Positions 56,962-64,000 of a DNA stretch of 64,000 nt are shown in pieces. Source of the stretch: Dipteris shenzhenensis. Its lineage: Eukaryota; Polypodiophyta; Polypodiopsida; Gleicheniales. How positions within the stretch are numbered: the first letter of the stretch is position 1; every line of letters starts with the position of its first letter. The translations under genes were made by a program, and so were the position numbers. The DNA is taken from assembly GCA_047967505.1 (NCBI GenBank), contig CM106539.1, one strand, 5' to 3'. The notes under the pieces are model-generated. The model did not search any database. It was not told the origin of the DNA and saw nothing but the letters and a program-made list of their open reading frames with translations.

Positions 56962-59900
56962 ATGTCTGAGAATCTGTCTACCATTGTCAGTGAGAAGCTT
57001 GACAAGAACAACTTCCAAGCATGGAAGTTCAGGATGACAAACTTCCTTATGGGAAAGGGAGTTTGGGAGTAAATCAGTGGTGAAACTGCAGAACCAGTTT
57101 TGGGTGCCGCTCCCATTCCTGCTGAATTGAAGGCCTTTAAAGAATGGCATGAAAAAGCCAGAAAATGCCTGTATTGGCTGTCTGTTAGCATTTCAGATTC
57201 TATGATTGTGCATATACAGGATGTAGAGACGCCTAAGGAGGCATGGGATACATTAGTGAAGCTGTATAGCACAAATACCAAAGCACGAAAGATGCAGCTA
57301 AAGCAAGAGTTGCACAATGTGCAAAGGAAAAATCTGAATATAAATGAGTATTCCTTGAAGGTGAAAGGCCTTGCAGATTCTCTTGCCTCCATTGGAGCAC
57401 CTGTTGATGATGAGGACTTAGTGTCCGTGACCTTGAATTGTCTTGGGAAAGATTATGCACAGTTTCGGACATCCATTGGAGTCCGTGAAACATTTCCTGA
57501 TTTTCAGGAACTTATTGCTCTCTTGCTGAGTGAAGAGCAAAGGAATGGTGGTTCAGCCACCTCAACTTCTCAAGAGACTGCTTTCTACTCGAATACAGGT
57601 AGAGGCAGGGGTAGAGGAAGAGGCCGTTTTGGTGGCCGTGCAGGAAATCAGAACCAACAGCAACAACAGGAAAACCAGTCCTATGGAGGAGGACGTGGTA
57701 GTTCTAGAGGCAGGGGGAGCCAAAGAGGCCGTGGTTCATGGCAAAGGAACCAGCAAGTAAATAGCAGCACAGAATGCTATTATTGTGGAAAGCCTGGACA
57801 CAAGGAGAATACATGCTATAAAAAATAGAATGACATCAAAAGTGGGAAGTTGCAGCAAAGCAACTATGCATCATCAAGTGGGCATGGTGACGACAGAAAT
57901 GAGCACCTTTTTGTGATGCAGCATATGGTTAACTCCATGTCAGGAGATGCTGCAACTTGCAATGATGTTTGGTATGTTGATTCAGGTGCCTCTAACCACA
58001 TGACCAGTCATGGTGAGTGGTTTCATGATGTTAGAAATTTGGATAAGCCAGGTTATGTTGAAATAGGTGATGATACTGCGCACCCAATTACGCAGGTTGG
58101 TAAAGTGCCATTGGCTATGTAGGATGGCAAAACGAAGTACTTGGCAGATGTACTTCATGTTCCAAAAATCACTAAGAACCTAGTTTCAGTTGGCCAGATG
58201 GTTGAGCAAGGTCTGCAGGTTAGATTTAACCCTGATGGATGCTTTGTTGAGGACTTGAAAAATAAGTGCCGCTTGGTTGCGAAAGGCAACAAAAATGGCA
58301 GAATGTTCACCTTGGATGTTGATATGCCTGAGGTGAAAGCTGCTATGTTTGCGCATGGGAGAGGTGTCATTGCAGATATTGAGATATGGCACAAGCGCAT
58401 TGGGCACGTGAATATACAAAGGCTGAAATCTATGCAAACGAAAAACATTGTTGCAGGTTTGCCTAAATTCAGAGTTGAGGGAATGCAAAAGGTATGTGAA
58501 GCATGCCAAATGGGTAAGTAGGCCAGACATGCATTTCCCAAAAATGCTAAGGTGAGCAGAAGACCTTTGGAAGTGATCCATTCAGATGTTTGGACAACCA
58601 AAGCTGCTTCTATTGGTGGATGCCATTATTATGTGACGTTTATTGATGACTACACTAGGAAGGTGTGGATTTATTTTATGAAGCACAAAAGTGAAGTGTT
58701 CAGCCATTTCAAGGCTTTTAAGGCCATGGTTGAAAAAGAGAAAGGTGTGCATATTAAAGTGCTAAGATCTGATGGAGGGGGAGAGTACTTTTCAGAAGAA
58801 TTTTGTGAATATCTGAAAGAACAGGGAATTCAAAGGAAGTACTCATGCAGGTCTACCCCTCAGCAGAATGGGGTTGCAGAAAGGAAGAACAGGCATATTG
58901 CAGAAGTAGGACGGGCGATCCTAAATGAGAAAAACATGCCTGATTATTTTTGGGCTGAAGCAGTAGCAACTGCTGTTTATATTATGAACAGAACTCCCAC
59001 TGCAGCTGTCCATGGCATGATGCCTGAAGAAATGTATACAGGCCAAAAACCAGATATTTCTCACTTGAAGGTATTTGGTTGCATAGCTTACATTCATGTT
59101 CCTGATGAGAAGAGAACAAAGCTGGATCCAAAGGTAGAAAAATGCATCTTTATTGGATATGCTCTGCACCAGAAAGGGTATCGCTGTTATAACCCTTCCA
59201 CCCGCAAAATGCAAGTGAGCAGAGATGTTGTTTTTGATGAAATGAGCAGCTGGTATGCACCAACTGTTATGGTAGGAGATGCAGATGCAGGAAATGGGAA
59301 TGCTGCAATAAATGCAGAGCAGCAATCTCAAGCCTTGAGTGGACCCAGAGAGTCCTCTACTGGTGGATCTAATGCATGGACAGGGAGATTGAGATCTAGT
59401 GAATCGTCACATGGCAGCCCTGATAGTGTTGTGCAGGTATCACTTAAGGGAAAAGAAAAAGTAGACAATGCTCCAGTGTTTGATGTGTCTGCTGGTAGCT
59501 CTCATGTTGATGGAGAGTCAAGCGGCTCTGAAATGAGCCTTGATGAGGAACTTGGGATTCCTTCTGTTGTTACACCTGGTGCAAGGAAAAGCAGGCATGA
59601 TTTAAAGACTCCTGCAACTGATCCAGTTGTACGGAGGTCCACTCGTATTAAGTATCCAGTTGACAGGCTGAGATATGATGGGTATACAGCACATCACTAT
59701 GCTTATATGGTCAAGGTTCTAGAGGAGCCAGAGCCCACATGTTTTGAGGATGCAGCAGGGCATAAAAATTGGGAAGCAGCTATGGATGAAGAGATGGCTG
59801 CCTTGGATGCAAACCACACTTGGGATTTGATGCCTTTGCCTCATGATAAGAAGGCTATTGGCTGCAAGTGGGTTTACAAAGTAAAGCACAATGCTGATGG

Positions 59901-61317
59901 GTCTGTTAGCAGGTACAAGGCAAGATTGGTTGCCAAAGGTTTTGCGCAGACATATGGAATTGACTATGAGGAAACTTTCAGCCCAGTTGCAAGGATGGCA
60001 ACCGTGAGAGCAGTAATTGCTATGGCTGCTGCAAAGGGATGGTCTTTGCATCAGATGAATGTGAAAAATGCCTTCTTGCATGGTGATTTGCAAGAAGAGG
60101 TTTATATGATGCAGCCAGAAGGTTATGAGGATAATTCACACCCCAATTTTGTATGCAGGTTGCGCAAAGCCTTGTATGGCTTAAAACAGGCGCCGAGGGC
60201 ATGGTCAGACAAGATAGGGCAATATCTTGTCACTATTGGATTTCAGATTTCCAATTCAGATTTTTCACTTTATGTGAAAAGGACAAACAGAGGGATTGTG
60301 CTTATAGTCATCTATGTTGATGACTTGATTATTACAGGTGATAGTGATGCAGACATTAATGAAGTGAAGCTGCTATTAAAGCAGAAATTTGAGATGAAGG
60401 ATTTGGGAGAGCTGCGTTACTTCTTGGGCATTGAGGTTATTAGATCCCCGAGTGGGATATGGCTGTTGCAAAGGCAATACGGTTTGGACATGCTGTCCAA
60501 ATATGGGATGACAGGCTGTAAGCCTATCTCTGTTCCATTGGAGCAGAATGTGAAGCTCAATGCAGAGACAGGTGAGCTTCTTGAAGATATTACTATGTAC
60601 AGGCGCATAGTAGGTAGCTTGATTTACATGACTATAACTAGACCAGATTTGAGCTATGCTGTGGGGCTGGTGAGTCAGTTTATGCAGGCACCGAGGAAGC
60701 CACATTTGGATGCGGCTAAGCGCATACTGCGGTATGTGAAGTCCACATTGCATTATGGACTATTTTATGAAGCTGGGTGTGCATTACAGGTACATGGATA
60801 CACAGATGCTGACTGGGCTGGTAGTGTCTCAGACAAGAGATCTACTAGTGGTTTTATGTTTTCCCTTGGGAGTGGTGCCATCAGTTGGAGCAGCAAGAAG
60901 CAGCCAACAGTTGCCTTGTCGAGCACAGAGGCTGAGTACAGGGGTGTAGCAATGGCTGCATGTGAGGTAGCTTGGTTACGGAAGCTACTTGCAGATATGG
61001 GACAGACAATTCATGCAGCAGTTGTCATTCATTGTGACAACATTAGCAGCATCATGCTTGCTAATAACCCAGTTTATCATGCTAGAACGAAGCACATTGA
61101 GGTGCATTATCACTTTGTGAGAGAGAAGGTTCTAGCTGGTGAGATTGATCTTGTCTATGTCAGCACTGAGGAGCAGGTGGCTAATATTTTTACGAAGGCA
61201 TTGGGTACCAAGAAGCTTCGCAGATTTAGGAGCTTGCTTGGTGTACGTGAGATGGATTTGAGCTTGAGGGGGAGTGTTGAGATATCAAGCTCTACCCCCG
61301 ATATATCTCCTGGATGA
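56962..61317 (+). pseudogene. Copia B gag-pol polyprotein with four in-frame stops
   Basis: One uninterrupted register of 1451 codons from ATG 56962. Stops: TAA 57070 (codon 37), TAG 57826, TAG 58120, TAG 58519. Order: Gag (EKLDKNNFQAWKFRMTNFLM), RGG-like Gly/Arg stretch, zinc knuckle CYYCGKPGHKENTC (from residue 272), protease WYVDSGASNHM (D340), pre-integrase H..H/CEAC, integrase D542 (HSDVW), D604 (RSDGGGEYF), E640 (NGVAERKN) with the D-x35-E spacing, RT with YVDD at 1118-1121, RNase H (YTDADWAGS, SSTEAEYRG, HCDN, RTKHIEVHYHF). No frameshift and every catalytic residue present. The C-terminus reads into the 3' LTR. With stops this copy cannot make Pol unless they are read through or edited. 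Confidence 0.95.
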
Positions 61318-61572
61318 CTATCATTTATGTCACTGCCTATGTTAGTTGTACTCGTGGTGTAGTTAGACTACCACGTATGTTTTTGGTTTGGGTTCACATA
61401 TGAACCACGTATTCTAGGGTTTGACATATAGGGTATTTCCCTCTTCTATTGTATTAGTGTTGTGTGCAAAAGTGAAGAAAGGCTTCACCCTCCAACCTTG
61501 TGTCCTCTCTCTTTTGTGTGTTGTGAAGAAAGCTGAACTTGAGTCTCCTATCTCTCTCCCTTATTCTTTACA
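61275..61572 (+). mobile_element. Copia B 3' LTR
   Basis: 298 bp, identical to the 5' LTR except one T for C. Followed by GTCCA, the target duplication, then the rest of copia C's LTR. Confidence 0.97.
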
Positions 61573-61721
61573 GTCCACACACAAAGCTCCACTGAATAGT
61601 TCAACAAGAGAAGTACAAGAATTGGGATATATATGTAACACAAGTATAAAGTGAAAACCCTAGACTAGAATAACTTAGACCAAGTCTAGCCTACAATACC
61701 ATACCATTGTATGTTCAATCA
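61573..61721 (-). mobile_element. Copia C 3' LTR, proximal part
   Basis: Reverse complement starts TGATTGAACATACAATGG, after the purine tract GAGGGGGGATT of copia C (61722-61733). It continues to GTGTGTGGAC, where copia B splits it. With 56033-56086 it makes a 198-bp LTR homologous to LTR A. Confidence 0.9.
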
Positions 61722-61856
61722 AATCCCCCCTCAATGGTATGGCTAAAGTACTCTGGGAACTCCTCAGAAGTACCTAGGGTACCTAAAGTACCATGGTTGC
61801 ACAAATTCATCCAATAGGATATAGCAACCTATGGGAGTATTACAAGAAAAATAATG

Positions 61857-64000
61857 TCATTTTACAACCCCCCTTGACATTGTTGTAATGTCTCTGATTC
61901 CCAAGCCTGTTCGATGACGTACAAACACTTCTGTTGATAGGCTCTTAGTGAAGATATCTGCTACATTGTCCTTATATGGACAATAGATGAGGCTAATGAT
62001 GCCATGTGCTATACAATCCCATATAAAGTGATAGTGATTTTCCACATGTTTCATGCGAGCATGAAAAACATGATTGTTACCAATCTTTATGCAACTCTGA
62101 CTGTCACACAAGATAGAGGTGGTCTGATCATCTTGCGAATGATGCAAGTCATAAAGTAGCTTCCTTAGCCATATGCATTTTGTAGTAGTTGCATTTGCTG
62201 CCTTATACTCCACTTCACTGAAGAAAGAGAGACCTTGGCCTGCTTCTTACTTAACCAAGATATGCATGCAGAACCCAAAGAGAAACAGTAGCCAGAAATG
62301 GATTTTCTATCATCAATGTCCCCTGACCAATCAAAATCTATGAAGCCACATAGGTCAAGATCACAAGCATTGGTATAATGCATCCCAAGAGTAATAGTGC
62401 CATGCACATATCTGAGAACATGCTTGGCAGCATTCCAATGAGTGATAGTGGGACAATGCATAAACTGACTCAATACTCCTACAACATAAGCAATGTCAGG
62501 CCTTGTGGAACACAAATAGATAAGATTCCCCACCAATTTTTTGTTCAAAGTGCCATCAAACTTTTTAGCCTTATCATACTTAGATAGTTTGAGACCCTTC
62601 TCAAGAGGTGTAGCTGCAGGCTTACTATTCTCCATGTGAAATATTTGTAATAAACTCCTGGCATGCTTAGTTTGGGACATGAAAATACCATCTTGAGTTT
62701 GCCAAAACTCAATGCCCAAACAATAGTGCAGTAAACCCAAGTCTATCATATCAAATGACCGAGACAAAGCTAATTTTACTGATGCGATATTTCCCTCATC
62801 ACTACCAGTAAGCATGATATCATCCAGATAAAGAATAAGAATGATGATTTCTGATTTTTCTTGAAGCACATAGAGATTTGGCTCAGTATGAGTGCTAACA
62901 AAGCCTTGTGATAACAAGAACTGATGGATTTTATGGTACCAAGCCCGAGGTGCTTGTTTTAGCCCATATAAAGCTTTGCGAAGCTTGCATACCTTTTGTT
63001 CCTGTCCCTTAAGCTAAAACCTTGGGGCTGTTGCACATAGACCTCTTCCTTTAGGTCTCCATTCAAGAAGGCCGTCTTCACATCCATCTGATAAACAGGC
63101 CAATTGTAACTTATAGCAAGAGAAATGACAGTCTGAATGGTTTTCATCTTGGCTACAGGAGCAAAAATCTCCTCATAGTCAATTCCTTCCTCCTGACTAT
63201 ACCCCTTGGCAACTAAACGGGCTTTATGTTTCTCAACTGTGCCATCAGAATGATATTTCAACTTATAAATCCACTTGGTGCCAACTACATTCTTCCCAAC
63301 AAGGAGATCAACCAATTCCCAAGTGGCATTCTGTTCAATGGACCAAATTTTAGATTTCATAGCATCTTCCCATAATGGGTGTCGCTGAGCATCCTCAAAA
63401 CACAGAGGTTCAATTTCAGCTTCCATATCTATGCTCATCAAGGCATAATTGACCTAATTTTGTGCTTGCCTTGTACTAGACCTTGTTCTCCCCAACACAG
63501 GCTGATTTTGTGCATCCTGAATGGTAGCTCGAGCCCATCTAGGAAGGAGTTGACTAGCTGCAGCAGGCTGAGACTGATCTGTAAATTTTTCCCTCCTCCT
63601 TTCATAGACAATAGAATGATTTTCATTGACTGATTTTTGAACTGAAATTTTAGAAGTGCTACCTTCATCAGTATGGGGAATTTCTCCAAATGTAGTGGAG
63701 GAAGAACTTGGTGTGATAGACACATGTGATGGCATATCTTTTGACTCAAAATGAACAATATCCAAAGGTGTAGTGTCCTTAATGGGCATATGTAAATCAT
63801 TAGGCATAAAGCAATCATTTTCATTGAAAGCAACATCTTTGCTTATGATAATTTTATGTGTTTCACGATTGTAAAGCCTATAGCCCTTGCTTTCAGTACT
63901 ATAACCCACAAATATGCATTTGATTCCCTTATCATCAAGCTTGAATCTATGTTGATCTAGTGCTAATGCATATGCCACTAATCTAAAAATTCTGAAGTGG
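61857..64000 (-). pseudogene. Copia element C: integrase C-terminus, RT and RNase H; runs off the right edge
   Basis: Minus strand from the edge inward. End of the integrase domain (KLDDKGIKCIFVGYS, GYRLYNRETHKI); linker; TAG at 63454-63456; RT start ([59 protein letters not shown]); frameshift near 62950; [18 protein letters not shown] palm with YLDD in place of YVDD (LILYLDDIMLTG); RNase H (CGFIDFDWSGD, KKQAKVSLSSV, frameshift near 62190, ILCDSQSC, RMKHVENHYHF); stop at 61857. Then about 120 noncoding bases, the purine tract and the split 3' LTR. One stop and two frameshifts mean it is inactive. Gag, protease and integrase core are not in the window on this strand. Confidence 0.9.

Larger units (their letters stand above)
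56087..61572 (+). mobile_element. Copia element B: full-length, nested in copia C's LTR
   Basis: Complete Ty1/copia structure of 5486 bp: 5' LTR 56087-56384, primer-binding site directly at 56385, gag-pol in one frame, purine tract TTGAGGGGGAGTG (61264-61274+), 3' LTR 61275-61572, target duplication GTCCA on both sides. The two LTRs are 298 bp each and differ at a single position (CACCGCC against CACTGCC), so insertion is recent compared with A/C. The only visible damage is four nonsense codons in gag-pol. It sits inside the 3' LTR of copia C in opposite orientation. Confidence 0.97.

Noticed and set aside
56962-61317. TAA/TAG read as glutamine (altered nuclear code, as in some ciliates)
   Set aside because: The RING-H2 gene ends normally, other relics have stops at non-Gln positions plus frameshifts, and splice sites, PBS type and host gene fragments point to a land plant. 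Mutation is the simpler explanation.

Overview
This window looks like nuclear DNA from a land plant with a large, repeat-rich genome. I infer this from Ty1/copia elements primed by initiator-tRNA-Met-type sites, decayed Ty3/gypsy pieces, broken exons of plant-type genes (kinesin-8, MRS2/CorA-type Mg2+ transporter, trihelix-plus-SAM factor), one intact plant-style RING-H2 gene, and very long GA/TC/GT/CA microsatellites. The microsatellite load and a transposase family I associate with non-flowering plants make a fern- or lycophyte-like genome my first guess, but the sequence does not prove it. Only one ordinary host gene looks intact: the RING-H2 protein at 35.3-36.2 kb (minus strand).

Layout. 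0-5 kb: gypsy gag relic, a kinesin-8 exon, dispersed cassettes and mini/microsatellites. 5.4-6.7 kb: trihelix/SAM pseudogene (minus). 7.8-8.2 kb: foldback with three copies of one arm. 9.8-15.1 kb: a coiled-coil relic of unknown family, then a decayed minus-strand copia element ('D') whose gag-PR-IN frame stays open although most catalytic residues are gone. 15.1-16.1 kb: DDE-like transposase relic. 19.9-20.6 kb: gypsy integrase relic. 22.5 kb: GT/CG/GA compound microsatellite. 26.2-29.0 kb: decayed intron-containing gene of a family I cannot name, probably a mobile-element protein. 35-36 kb: RING-H2 gene. 37-48 kb: mostly satellites and AT-rich unassigned DNA, including a CT-only tract of about 480 bases beside a long GT tract. 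48.8-50.1 kb: gypsy gag fragment and MRS2 exon fragments.

50.5-64 kb holds the main story. Copia 'A' (plus strand, 50643 onward) has a 5' LTR, gag, protease and pre-integrase, then breaks off near 53.36 kb. Copia 'C' (minus strand, 61.7 kb to beyond the right edge) has integrase C-terminus, RT, RNase H and a 3' LTR. The outer ends of A and C carry the same 5-bp target duplication (CAAGA). They are flanked by exactly complementary halves of one repeat ('RepX'), whose uninterrupted copy lies at 55.05-55.56 kb. The simplest reading is one copia insertion cut in two by an inversion with one breakpoint inside its integrase. The 3' LTR of C was later split by copia 'B' (56087-61572), a full-length element with 298-bp LTRs differing at one base, a GTCCA duplication and all catalytic motifs. 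B carries four in-frame stops, each one C-to-T step from a glutamine codon.

The protein-coding mobile DNA encodes the usual copia life cycle (Gag packaging, protease, integrase, reverse transcriptase, RNase H), but no copy here is intact. The order of events read from the sequence is: RepX duplication, A/C insertion, inversion (relative timing unknown), B insertion, then point nonsense changes in B.
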